Positions 1-7,343 are shown, counted from the first letter of the stretch. The stretch is DNA of 19,115 nt from an uncultured Hippea sp. (GCA_913009315.1 CAJVZA010000036.1:1-19115), one strand, 5' to 3'. Numbers and translations are program-made. Notes: generated from the sequence alone by a model not told the origin.

Positions 1-90
1 AATTTGACGTCTGCCTTAATTTTCTTAACGCATAATAGAATAATATTTCTTGATACAAATTTCCTAATATGGGTAAAGAAGAGAAATGCG

Positions 91-402
91 TCAGCGAAAC
101 AATCTCACCACAGGCAGGATGCCTGTGATACACTGAGACTGCTTCGGCAGGAGCCTCGCAGTGACGGGGGAGAGACTGCTTCGGCAGGAGCCTCGCAGTG
201 ACGGGGGAGAGACTGCTTCGGCCTTTGGCCTCGCAGTGACAGAAGGAAAAAGTCATTGCCTTGAAATTTCTCCTCCGTCATTGCGAGCGAAGCGCGGCAA
301 TCTCGTCTTTGAACTGCAGCGTTGTTTTGTCTCCGGGGTCGTGTCTTTGCAGCCTGTTGATAAATGTTGTTGTTGTGAATAGAGTGACGCGGCAATCTCA
401 TC
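91..402. repeat. Cluster of REP-like palindromic intergenic repeats
   Basis: At least five related units lie here. Units at 135-171 and 172-208 are identical over 37 bp and directly in tandem. A third at 209-240 is the same except that its centre reads GGCCTTTGGCC instead of GGCAGGAGCC, so a small stem is kept while the loop changes. An inverted, diverged copy lies at 275-307 (begins CCGTCATTGCGAGCGAAG, ends GGCAATCTCGTC), and a partial copy at 383-402 (GTGACGCGGCAATCTCATC). A fragment with AACAATCTCACC at 99-110 may be another remnant. The unit resembles the CGTCATTGCGAGxxxGAAGCAATCTC dispersed repeat seen between genes in many bacterial genomes; that likeness is from memory, not a search. 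Reading frames across it are repeat shadows, not genes. Confidence 0.8.
109..127. repeat. Perfect 8-bp hairpin palindrome
   Basis: CACAGGCA at 109-116 and TGCCTGTG at 120-127 are perfect inverted arms around the 3-base loop GGA. The hairpin sits at the left edge of the repeat cluster and has no T-tract, so it is more likely part of a dispersed repeat than a terminator. Confidence 0.7.
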
Positions 403-442
403 TAACCTTTTCAGTTATTAAAAAATAAAAAGGTATGTTGTC

Positions 443-471
443 TTGACAAGTTGTGAACTTAATCATATAAT
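443..471 (+). promoter_or_regulatory. Full-consensus sigma70 promoter for the pilin gene
   Basis: TTGACA at 443-448 and TATAAT at 466-471 both match the housekeeping consensus exactly, with the ideal 17-bp spacer. Transcription would start near 478, leaving a leader of about 140 nt before the pilin ATG at 617. The leader contains a 10-bp palindrome TGTGTACACA at 533-542. Pilin genes are often sigma54-dependent, and I see no -24/-12 element here. A perfect -35/-10 pair suggests strong basal transcription unless it is repressed. Confidence 0.8.
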
Positions 472-616
472 TATATTTAGTATTAGAATTTGATAGATGC
501 GAGATACTGAAACAGACTAAGGAAAATATTTGTGTGTACACATTGGAGATGATTCTGATAAGTGCAGAGCATTTTACAAAACGATTGTCGAAGAAGAGTA
601 AAAAAGGAGATCTTTT

Positions 617-844
617 ATGAACAAATTTGTTGTAAAATTTAGAGAAAGCCGCAACGGCCAAAAAGGTTTTACCCTTATCGAGCTTCTCGTTGTTATTGCA
701 ATTATTGCAGTTCTAGCCGCAATTGCAATTCCGCAGTATGCAAAATACAGACGGAGTGCATTCAATGCGGCGGCATTAAGCGATCTGAAGAACGTTCAGA
801 TGATTGCGGAAGCATATTATGCAGATAAACAAGTTTATCCATAG
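617..844 (+). CDS. pilA: Short type IV pilin (PilA-N / geopilin-like)
   Basis: Encodes a 75-aa prepilin, the structural subunit of a type IV pilus or pseudopilus. A 17-residue basic leader ends in Gly17, followed by the PilD processing site and N-methylated Phe: mature FTLIELLVV with Glu at +5, then a long hydrophobic helix. ATG 617 is set by AAGGAG at 604-609. The mature chain is only 58 residues. That matches the short Geobacter PilA-N form (about 61 residues), not ordinary pilins of 120-160 residues with a C-terminal globular domain. Aromatics fall at mature positions 1, 24, 27, 32, 50, 51 and 57. The gene stands alone between a consensus promoter and a terminator, and no PilA-C partner is visible. 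After the TAG stop the same frame stays open to a second TAG at 959-961 (114 codons in all), so truncation of a longer pilin is the alternative. Confidence 0.8.
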   Translation: MNKFVVKFRESRNGQKGFTLIELLVVIAIIAVLAAIAIPQYAKYRRSAFNAAALSDLKNVQMIAEAYYADKQVYP

Positions 845-1020
845 AATCGGAAAGAAAAGTATATTAAACATATTGAAGGTGGGGCTTTAACAGAATTTAA
901 TGAAGCAGCAGCACCAATAGTTGCTGCTGCTGAGACGCCAAATTGCTGTCAAGTCAAGTAGATAAACTGAAATTAGATTTTAATTTTTGGCATTTACATT
1001 TATATGATAGTAAACAAAAC

Positions 1021-1058
1021 CGGTAGGTTTCAACCGCTTGCCGATTTTTCTCTTTTTT
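1021..1058 (+). terminator. Rho-independent terminator of the pilin transcript
   Basis: The outer arms CGGTA (1021-1025) and TGCCG (1039-1043) pair with one G-U, and the inner GGTT/AACC arms form a nested stem. The hairpin is followed by a long T-rich run (ATTTTTCTCTTTTTT). It closes the monocistronic pilin unit and lies beyond the second in-frame stop at 961. Confidence 0.7.
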
Positions 1059-1059
1059 G

Positions 1060-1461
1060 TTCCGCATTTGAGAAAAGACGTTAGGAAAATCTTCTGATTA
1101 AGCATATGAAACTAAGGGTACCTCTAAGAGTCATATTCAGATAATGAGACCGCTGCACAATAAGCAGATTCACAAAAGTCAAAAAAGGGTAAGATTTATT
1201 AAAAATCAGCATATTTCTTCTTTTAATTTACTCCTTTAGTGATTAGTATAGATTAATAATACCTCCAATAATTTATGAACGATCATCTTGAGCTTCAAAT
1301 CTATACTATTGCGTCACAAGTCCATATAAGAACTTCGCCTTTGCATTTAATACCCTCTTTCGCTGAGATTATGTTTAGTGTATAAGGATGCGATTAGGGA
1401 TAATGTTAAGAAGCTTAAATGGTTACGTCAAAATTATAGTAATGGCAGGAAGGAGACAGAT
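1060..1461. other. Intergenic stretch without a supported gene
   Basis: About 400 bp between the pilin terminator and the SDR gene. The main structure is a pair of perfect 11-bp inverted arms, TAGTATAGATT at 1244-1254 and AATCTATACTA at 1298-1308, separated by 43 bp. The frame of the downstream dehydrogenase is open back to a GTG at 1378, but the strong ribosome-binding site at 1448-1455 argues that those 28 codons are not translated. I could not identify a convincing promoter. Confidence 0.5.
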
Positions 1462-2223
1462 ATGAAAAACAAGGTTGTACTGATAACCGGGGCAAGCAGC
1501 GGAATCGGCAGGGCGTCAGTGAGAAAATTTGCTAAAAATGGTGCCGATATCATTGCAGCTGCAAGACGAATAGCGTGTTTGAATCAATTGAGTGATGAAG
1601 TAAGTGAGCAGTTTGGAGTCGATGTTCTTCCGATAAAACTTGATGTTACTGATAAAAATGCCGTTGACAAGCTTGGTAATCTTCCGGAACGATTTAAAAA
1701 TATAGATGTGCTAATAAACAATGCAGGCGGAGCATTAGGTCTGGAACCGTTATGGAAGGGCAGTTTATCGGATTGGGATCAGATGATCGATACAAACATC
1801 AAAGGTCTGTTGTATGTTACGAGAGCTGTACTGCCGATAATGATTGAACGTAAAACCGGAATCATAATCAATATCGCATCGATAGCGGGATTGGAAGCTT
1901 ATCCGGGTGGAAATGTGTATTGTGCCGTAAAGAGCGCCGTTAGAATGCTGTCTAAATCGTTGAGGATGGATCTTGTTAAGACAGGTGTAAGAGTATCGAC
2001 AATTGATCCAGGCATGGTTAAAACAGAGTTTAGTAAAGTACGTTTTCATGGCGATTCTGTTCGCGCAGATAAGGTTTATGAAAAAATAACGCCCCTATCT
2101 GCAGAAGATGTTGCCGATGCAATCTATTTTTGCGCAACAAGACCTAAGCATGTCGATATAGAGGAATTGGTTATAATGCCTACAGCTCAGGCATCCGTTT
2201 TAATTAATGACCGAAAGGATTAG
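1462..2223 (+). CDS. ydfG: YdfG-type short-chain dehydrogenase/reductase
   Basis: A 253-aa classical SDR, probably an NADP-dependent 3-hydroxy acid dehydrogenase acting on small hydroxy or semialdehyde acids, as E. coli YdfG does on malonic semialdehyde and L-allo-threonine. Visible motifs are the Rossmann TGASSGIG at residues 9-16, an Arg pair at 35-36 that suits NADP, NNAG at 86-89, the catalytic Ser140, Tyr153 and Lys157 (YCAVK), and DPGMVKTEFS at 182-191. The stretch ALGLEP, the MIDTNIKGLLY segment and the PGGNVY segment resemble YdfG much more than fatty-acid or sugar SDRs. ATG 1462 is chosen because GGAAGGAG (1448-1455) lies just upstream; a GTG at 1378 would add 28 residues before the fold. 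It stands alone and is convergent with aconitase. The family is sure; the substrate is inferred. Confidence 0.9.
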   Translation: MKNKVVLITGASSGIGRASVRKFAKNGADIIAAARRIACLNQLSDEVSEQFGVDVLPIKLDVTDKNAVDKLGNLPERFKNIDVLINNAGGALGLEPLWKGSLSDWDQMIDTNIKGLLYVTRAVLPIMIERKTGIIINIASIAGLEAYPGGNVYCAVKSAVRMLSKSLRMDLVKTGVRVSTIDPGMVKTEFSKVRFHGDSVRADKVYEKITPLSAEDVADAIYFCATRPKHVDIEELVIMPTAQASVLINDRKD

Positions 2224-2326
2224 ATGAAATAAGTTAAGCGGTCGGCGTTCGGTATTCACTTGATAGCAAACAACATAGCGACAAAATGTATAAAAATAAA
2301 AGCATTTATTTGAGCAAATTATCAGG

Positions 2327-2365
2327 CGCTTCCGGCGGCTTTCAACGGAATGCGTACCGGAAGCG
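2327..2365. other. 9-bp perfect inverted repeat between convergent genes
   Basis: CGCTTCCGG at 2327-2335 and CCGGAAGCG at 2357-2365 are perfect 9-bp arms around a 21-nt loop that is clearly more GC-rich than its surroundings. It sits 18 bp beyond the aconitase stop and about 100 bp after the dehydrogenase stop. Neither side has a clear T-tract, so it may be a weak bidirectional terminator, an mRNA 3' stabiliser or a dispersed repeat unit. Confidence 0.55.
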
Positions 2366-2382
2366 ATTTAATTTCGAAAATT

Positions 2383-4386
2383 TTATTCTGTTATTATGAT
2401 CTCCTTAAAGCTTTTCCCGCGATAGTTTTTTGCAACTTGCATTGTTCCGCCGAGAAGAACAGTTTTTCGTTCTCGCTCAGATAGATCGTACAAAAGATCA
2501 ATCGATATGTTTTTGGTTTTGTCGTTAAGTTTAATTGTTCCGGAATTGCCAATCAGCTCCGGTCTCACATTTTTTAGAACAATTCTGTCACCAACCGTTA
2601 TTTTATCATAATCATCCGGATTTTTGAAAGTAAGCGGTAAAATACCAAAATTTATCAGGTTTGCTTTATGAATCCTCTCCATCGATTTTGCAATAATCGC
2701 TCTGACTCCAAGATACATAGGACAAAGTGCAGCATGTTCACGGCTCGATCCCTGCCCGTATGATTCTCCTGCCACTATAATATTATGCAGACCGGCCTCT
2801 TTATTTTTTAATGCTCTTTTTGGGAATGTTGAATCGACTGTTTCGAATACGAACTGCGAATATACCGGTACGTTTGACCTGTATTTCAGGCGGGCACCTG
2901 CCGGCATTATATGGTCGGTTGTTATATTATCGTCAACCTTTATTGAAACTTCTCCGTCAATAGATTTTGGCAGGGCTTCTCCTGCGGGAGGCTGCACGAT
3001 GTTCGGTCCTCTGTAAAGCTCAATTTTTTTAGATTCTTCTACGCTTAGCGGAAACTCAAAAAGTGTATCATCTTTTACAAACTGTTTTGGAAATTGGAAT
3101 TCGGGATATTTAATGCCCATATTTTCAAGATCTCTCGGATCGGTTATTTTGCCTGTAATTGCGCAGGCAATTGCCGTTTCGGGACTGGTTAGATAAACCT
3201 TTGCCGAAAGCGTACCGGATCTGCCGTAGAAATTACGATTATTTGTTCTTATGCTTACTGCATTGGTTTTTGGAGCCATTCCGTTTCCTATGCAGAATCC
3301 GCAGGCTGATTCGAGTATTCTTGCACCAAATTTCTCAAAGGTCAAAAATGATGAGTTTGTCATAGTCATTATTGCCACCTGTCTTGAACCGGGGGCAACG
3401 CCGAAACTGACATTTCGGTTTACTCTTTTGCCGCTCTGCAAAGCCTGAGCGATAAGGTCGGCTGCAACGGTAAGGTCTCTATATGATGAGTTTGTACAGC
3501 TTCCCACCAACACCTGATCGACAGTCATTCCTTCAATTTCCCTTATTCTTTTTACATTTCCGGGGCTGTGAGGAAGTGCCACCATAGGTTCAAGTTCGGA
3601 TAGATTAATTTCTATAATTTTGTCATATTCCGAATCATCTTCGGCTGTTATTTCACTCCAGTCGTTCTGTCTGCCTTCCAATTTTAGAAATTCTTTCGTT
3701 GTATTATCTGAGGGAAATACCGATGTCGTAACGCCCAATTCTGCTCCCATGTTGGTTATTGTTGCTCTTTCGGGCACACTTAATGCTGCAACACCCGATC
3801 CGTAGTATTCTGCCACCCAACCGACATTGCCTTTTACTCCAAGAATTGACAGTATTTTGAGAATCAAATCTTTTGCCGATACAAAAGGCTTAAGCCGACC
3901 TGTAAGATGTATACCGTAAATTTTTGGTGCTCTTATATAAAATGGAAGCCCTGCCATTGCCGAAGCAATATCGAGCCCTCCGGCTCCTATTGATATCATT
4001 CCGATTCCGCCTCCGGTAGGAGTATGCGAATCCGATCCAAGAAGTGTTCTGCCCGGAACGCCGAATCGCTCAATATTCACCTGATGACAGATTCCGTTAC
4101 CGGCCTTTGAAAGAACAAGACCGTATTTTCTTGCAAAACTTGTCAAATAGCGATGATCATCAGCGTTTTCAAAGCCCATCTGAAGGGTGTTGTGATCAAT
4201 GTAACTTACTGAAAGCATAGTTTGCACCCTATCAATTCCCATCTGCTCATATTGAAGATCGGCCATTGTTCCTGTCGCATCCTGAGTCAGCGTGGTATCG
4301 ATATTAATTCCTATTTCGTTGCCTTTTTTAAGTTGTCCTTCCGTAAGATGCTTTTCCAATATTTTGTATGTTACACTCTTTGCCAT
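2383..4386 (-). CDS. acn: Aconitate hydratase, Aquifex type
   Basis: A 667-aa aconitase that interconverts citrate and isocitrate via cis-aconitate in the cytoplasmic TCA cycle, using a [4Fe-4S] cluster. Cluster ligands are visible as Cys297 in GSCTNS and Cys362/Cys365 in CGFCIGNG. Other family blocks are GSDSHTPTGGG at 117-127, NRNFYGRSG at 383-391, and the swivel-domain segment SYGQGSSRE at 542-550 with the substrate-binding Ser/Arg. The length is well short of AcnA (about 890 aa) and the domain order (catalytic domains, then swivel) fits the compact Aquifex-type family found in Aquificae and deltaproteobacteria. Homoaconitase or isopropylmalate dehydratase is less likely because those usually split into two subunits. 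AGGAG precedes ATG at 4386. It lies 108 bp downstream of hflC on the same strand and may have its own promoter. Confidence 0.95.
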   Translation of the reverse strand: MAKSVTYKILEKHLTEGQLKKGNEIGINIDTTLTQDATGTMADLQYEQMGIDRVQTMLSVSYIDHNTLQMGFENADDHRYLTSFARKYGLVLSKAGNGICHQVNIERFGVPGRTLLGSDSHTPTGGGIGMISIGAGGLDIASAMAGLPFYIRAPKIYGIHLTGRLKPFVSAKDLILKILSILGVKGNVGWVAEYYGSGVAALSVPERATITNMGAELGVTTSVFPSDNTTKEFLKLEGRQNDWSEITAEDDSEYDKIIEINLSELEPMVALPHSPGNVKRIREIEGMTVDQVLVGSCTNSSYRDLTVAADLIAQALQSGKRVNRNVSFGVAPGSRQVAIMTMTNSSFLTFEKFGARILESACGFCIGNGMAPKTNAVSIRTNNRNFYGRSGTLSAKVYLTSPETAIACAITGKITDPRDLENMGIKYPEFQFPKQFVKDDTLFEFPLSVEESKKIELYRGPNIVQPPAGEALPKSIDGEVSIKVDDNITTDHIMPAGARLKYRSNVPVYSQFVFETVDSTFPKRALKNKEAGLHNIIVAGESYGQGSSREHAALCPMYLGVRAIIAKSMERIHKANLINFGILPLTFKNPDDYDKITVGDRIVLKNVRPELIGNSGTIKLNDKTKNISIDLLYDLSERERKTVLLGGTMQVAKNYRGKSFKEIIITE

Positions 4387-4426
4387 TCCAATCTCCTGTA
4401 AATTTTAATTTAGATCACCCCTATTA

Positions 4427-4454
4427 ATTTTAAGCGTTTAGCACCCGGGTTCAA
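4427..4454 (-). promoter_or_regulatory. Candidate aconitase promoter
   Basis: On the minus strand TTGAAC (4454-4449) and TAAAAT (4432-4427) are spaced 16 bp apart, about 40 bp before the aconitase start. The match is moderate. A perfect 12-bp palindrome abuts the -35 box on its upstream side and could serve as an operator. Confidence 0.4.
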
Positions 4455-4455
4455 A

Positions 4456-4467
4456 ATAAACGTTTAT
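4456..4467. promoter_or_regulatory. 12-bp palindrome in the hflC-acn gap
   Basis: ATAAACGTTTAT is a perfect 12-bp palindrome immediately upstream of the candidate aconitase -35 box and 28 bp after the hflC stop. On the minus strand it is followed by TTTT, so a very weak terminator after hflC is the alternative to an operator. Confidence 0.35.
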
Positions 4468-4494
4468 GAATTAACAGAGGTAATCTTTGTTATG

Positions 4495-5448
4495 TTATTT
4501 TTTGTCGATTGATTCTTTCCCCAACAGTTTATATATATCCGAATGCGTAGAAAGCAAAATCCAATCATTCTTAGATATGCTTTTTTTGTATGTTTCCATA
4601 GTTTTTAGAAACTTATAGAATTTGCGTGAATCCGCATTTCTGTTGTAAGCTTTTGCGTATATAAGAGTAGCTTTCGCGTCCGCAATACCTTTGATCTGTT
4701 GAGCTATTTTGTAAGCCTGAGAGTTTATCTTTTTGAGAGTTCGCTCTTTGTCGCCAAGAATTTTTGCAGCTTCACCGGCTCCTTCGGATCGGAATTTATC
4801 AGCCTTTCGCTTTCTCTCGGTTATCATGCGCTGAAATATTGTTTTTCTTACCGATTCAACATAATTTATTCTTTTGAATTGCAGATCAAGCAGTTTAATA
4901 CCAAGTTTTTCAGTACGTTTATTTGCTGCAGCCACTATTGAGCGGGTAATCCATTTTCTTCCGTACTTAATTTTTGCAAGTTTATCAACAGATAAGTTTT
5001 GGAACTCTTCGCTTCCCTTAATATTTCTGTTTGTTGATCGTATGAGCTCTACAAGTTTATGATCGGCAATGGCATTTCTCGTCTGTCCGTCCAAAATATC
5101 ATCAAGCCGTGATTGAGCTCCCCTTTCGTTTCTGACTCTTTGAAAGAACAGAAGCGGATTGACTATTTTCCATCTTGCGTATGTATCGACCCAGACAAAT
5201 CGTTTATCTTTTGTCGGCACCTGAGTCGGATATCCGTCCCATTCCAAAGCACGTTTGTCAAAGAAATTCGCCTCTTGTATTATCGGGATTTTGAAATGAA
5301 GTCCTGCGGTTGTGACCGCTTTTCCTACCGGTTTTCCAAACTGTGTTATTACGACCTGTTCAGCCGGATTAATCGTGTATGCAGATGAAATAACAACTAT
5401 TGCCAGAATTATTACTACTATTGCAAATAGCGATTTTTTTCCTTTCAT
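4495..5448 (-). CDS. hflC: HflC, SPFH-family membrane protein
   Basis: A 317-aa partner of HflK. In E. coli, HflK and HflC form a large periplasm-facing membrane complex that encloses and modulates the FtsH protease. The sequence has an N-terminal signal-anchor helix (about residues 5-24), then the SPFH/band-7 domain starting at NPAEQVVITQFGKPVG, and a long charged helical region (about 190-270) typical of the coiled-coil that builds the HflKC cage. The segment WILLSTHSDIYKLL near the C-terminus corresponds to the usual HflC tail after the helices. ATG 5448 overlaps the hflK stop as ATGA, a translational-coupling junction that supports equal expression. No FtsH gene lies in the window. The function is inferred from the family. 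Confidence 0.93.
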   Translation of the reverse strand: MKGKKSLFAIVVIILAIVVISSAYTINPAEQVVITQFGKPVGKAVTTAGLHFKIPIIQEANFFDKRALEWDGYPTQVPTKDKRFVWVDTYARWKIVNPLLFFQRVRNERGAQSRLDDILDGQTRNAIADHKLVELIRSTNRNIKGSEEFQNLSVDKLAKIKYGRKWITRSIVAAANKRTEKLGIKLLDLQFKRINYVESVRKTIFQRMITERKRKADKFRSEGAGEAAKILGDKERTLKKINSQAYKIAQQIKGIADAKATLIYAKAYNRNADSRKFYKFLKTMETYKKSISKNDWILLSTHSDIYKLLGKESIDKK

Positions 5449-6437
5449 TTTTCACCTCTGTTTTGAAGCAGTTGATTAAGCGGCAGGATTGGAAGTGTAG
5501 TTGCTTTTCCATCGCTTATAACCAATTTGGCTTTTGACAATATATCGGCCATTGCATTAAGATAGATGCGCTGATATGTGACATCCTTTGCGCTCATATA
5601 TGCATTGAACATCTTGTTAAACCGATCGGCATTTCCTTCAGCCGTATTAATTTCGCTAATCGCATATCCTTTTGCCACCTGAATGGTTCTTGACGCTTCT
5701 CCTTTGGCTTTCGGTATTGCCCTGTTGTAATTTGCAAGCGCCTGGTTTATCAACTGCTCCTTTTCCTGCTGAGCTTCATTGACTGCATTAAATGCCGGCT
5801 TTACCTGTTCGGGCGGTGTAACATCCTGAAGCACAACCTGAGCAACGCGTATACCCATTTTGTATTGATTTGCCATTGTCTGAAGCATTTTTGTTGCAGT
5901 GGCGGCAACATCTTCGCGACCTACAGTTAAAACCTCATCAACTGTTCTGTCTCCGACAACCTCTCTCATAATAGCTTCATTCATATCTCTGAATGTTTGT
6001 GTGGCATTTCTTACTTTAAAGAGATAGTTATACGGATTGTCTATCCTGTACTGCACTATCCACTGGACTACAACCGCATTCAAATCACCGGTCAGCATAA
6101 GTGATTCTTCTTTGTATCCTTTCTGTGAATATTGGGTTCTTATTCCCGGAACCTCTGATCTGAATCCGAACTCAAGTTTAAGCTGCCTTTGAACCGGAAC
6201 ATCATATACCTTTTCTATACCATAGGGCAGTTTAAAATTAAGTCCCGGTCCTGCGGTTCTGACATATTTACCAAATCTGAGTACAACGCCCACCGAATTG
6301 GTTTCGACTGTAAACCATGATGAAAACAGAATTACAGCAATAATAATTGCTATTGCTATAGTTCCCAATGACTTGAAGTTTATTTTGTTGAAATTTATCT
6401 TGATATTTTTAATATCAAACTGTGGATTTTGATCCAT
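5445..6437 (-). CDS. hflK: HflK, SPFH-family membrane protein
   Basis: A 330-aa SPFH protein, the usual partner of the adjacent HflC in the FtsH-regulating membrane complex. A short cytoplasmic tail is followed by one transmembrane helix (about residues 25-42) and then ETNSVGVVLRFGKYV, the start of the band-7 fold. Further in, the VPVQRQLKLEFGFRS region and the helical segment around 215-265 (rich in Glu, Gln and Ala) match HflK rather than stomatin-type proteases. It lacks the long Gly/Pro-rich N-terminus of E. coli HflK, which is common outside gammaproteobacteria. AGGAGGG precedes ATG 6437, eight bases after the ftsY stop, and the stop overlaps the hflC start. This packing implies one ftsY-hflK-hflC transcript. 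Confidence 0.93.
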   Translation of the reverse strand: MDQNPQFDIKNIKINFNKINFKSLGTIAIAIIIAVILFSSWFTVETNSVGVVLRFGKYVRTAGPGLNFKLPYGIEKVYDVPVQRQLKLEFGFRSEVPGIRTQYSQKGYKEESLMLTGDLNAVVVQWIVQYRIDNPYNYLFKVRNATQTFRDMNEAIMREVVGDRTVDEVLTVGREDVAATATKMLQTMANQYKMGIRVAQVVLQDVTPPEQVKPAFNAVNEAQQEKEQLINQALANYNRAIPKAKGEASRTIQVAKGYAISEINTAEGNADRFNKMFNAYMSAKDVTYQRIYLNAMADILSKAKLVISDGKATTLPILPLNQLLQNRGEK

Positions 6438-6445
6438 CTGCCCTC

Positions 6446-7297
6446 CTAAATTAAGGCGTTTGAAAACTCTTTTGCATCGAATGCTTTTAAGTCTTCTATT
6501 TTTTCTCCGAATCCTATATATCTGATTGGAATTTTCAGCTCTTTTGCTATATCAACAATTATACCTCCTTTTGAGGTGCCATCAAGTTTTGTAATAACAA
6601 TACCTGTTAATCCGAGAGCCTTATCGAATTGTTCAGCTTGAATCAAGCTATTTCTGCCTATTGTGCTGTCTATAACAAGAATTATTTCATGCGGTGCATC
6701 CTCATCTACTTTTTTTATAACCCGTTTCATTTTTACGAGCTGTCGGGTTAGATTTTCGTTGGTGTGCAGTCTTCCTGCCGTATCTATCATTACTATATCT
6801 GCCTTTTTTGCTTTTGCCGAAGAACAGGCATCAAATGCAACCGATGACGGGTCGCTTCCCTCGGGTTGTTTCACAATTTTGGCATCCGAACGCTTTGCCC
6901 AGATTTCAAGCTGGTCGGTTGCCGCAGCCCTGTATGTGTCTGCTGCTGCCAAAATCACTGATCTTCCCGCCTGATTATATTGATAGGCAAGTTTTCCTAT
7001 TGTTGTCGTTTTTCCGCCCCCGTTTATGCCTACGAACATCATAACAAAAGGTGTTTTGTAGTATCTGATTGGTTTTTCAACCATTATAAGGCTTTCGTAA
7101 ACAATCTTTCTTGCAGCTTCTTTCCAGTTATTTTTGTCTGCTATTTTTTTGATAGCTTCTATTATTTCATCGGATGCGTCAGATCCAAAATCTGCGGCAA
7201 GCAGCTTTTCCTCAAGAAGTTCCGGATCAAATTTTCCGATAGATACAGCTGTCCTGGTTTTTAATAAGCTTCTTTTTAGTCTTTCTAACAATCTCAT
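6446..7297 (-). CDS. ftsY: FtsY, signal recognition particle receptor GTPase
   Basis: A 283-aa SRP receptor that docks ribosome-nascent chain-SRP complexes at the membrane for co-translational insertion. An N-terminal four-helix NG bundle (about 1-80) precedes the GTPase domain: P-loop GINGGGKTTT at 90-99, DTYRAAA at 120-126, DTAGR at 172-176, TKLDG at 236-240 and GFGEKIEDL at 262-270. The last block and the lack of an M domain distinguish it from Ffh. The acidic A domain of E. coli FtsY is absent, as in many bacteria. The usual TGQN motif reads IGRN (213-216), an uncommon variant. The ATG at 7297 has only a poorly placed CCAGG next to it, and a stop codon lies six codons upstream, so the start is somewhat uncertain. 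It leads the hflK-hflC operon. Confidence 0.95.
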   Translation of the reverse strand: MRLLERLKRSLLKTRTAVSIGKFDPELLEEKLLAADFGSDASDEIIEAIKKIADKNNWKEAARKIVYESLIMVEKPIRYYKTPFVMMFVGINGGGKTTTIGKLAYQYNQAGRSVILAAADTYRAAATDQLEIWAKRSDAKIVKQPEGSDPSSVAFDACSSAKAKKADIVMIDTAGRLHTNENLTRQLVKMKRVIKKVDEDAPHEIILVIDSTIGRNSLIQAEQFDKALGLTGIVITKLDGTSKGGIIVDIAKELKIPIRYIGFGEKIEDLKAFDAKEFSNALI

Positions 7298-7343
7298 CCT
7301 GGTATATTTTTGCTATGAAGAAATTTTTTTATCATTAGATAGA

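Noticed and set aside
135-240. Possible CRISPR array (37-bp repeats)
   Set aside because: The units are directly adjacent with no unique spacers, are palindromic REP-like repeats and have no cas genes nearby.
105-401. Minus-strand ORF of 98 codons across the repeat cluster
   Set aside because: Its translation is just the repeat units read through; it has no ribosome-binding site and no protein-like composition.
398-765. Minus-strand ORFs opposite the pilin and its promoter
   Set aside because: They are antisense to a clear pilin gene and its consensus promoter and contain no recognisable domain.
1378-1461. 28-codon N-terminal extension of the dehydrogenase from GTG
   Set aside because: A strong ribosome-binding site inside it precedes ATG 1462, and the SDR fold begins right after that ATG.
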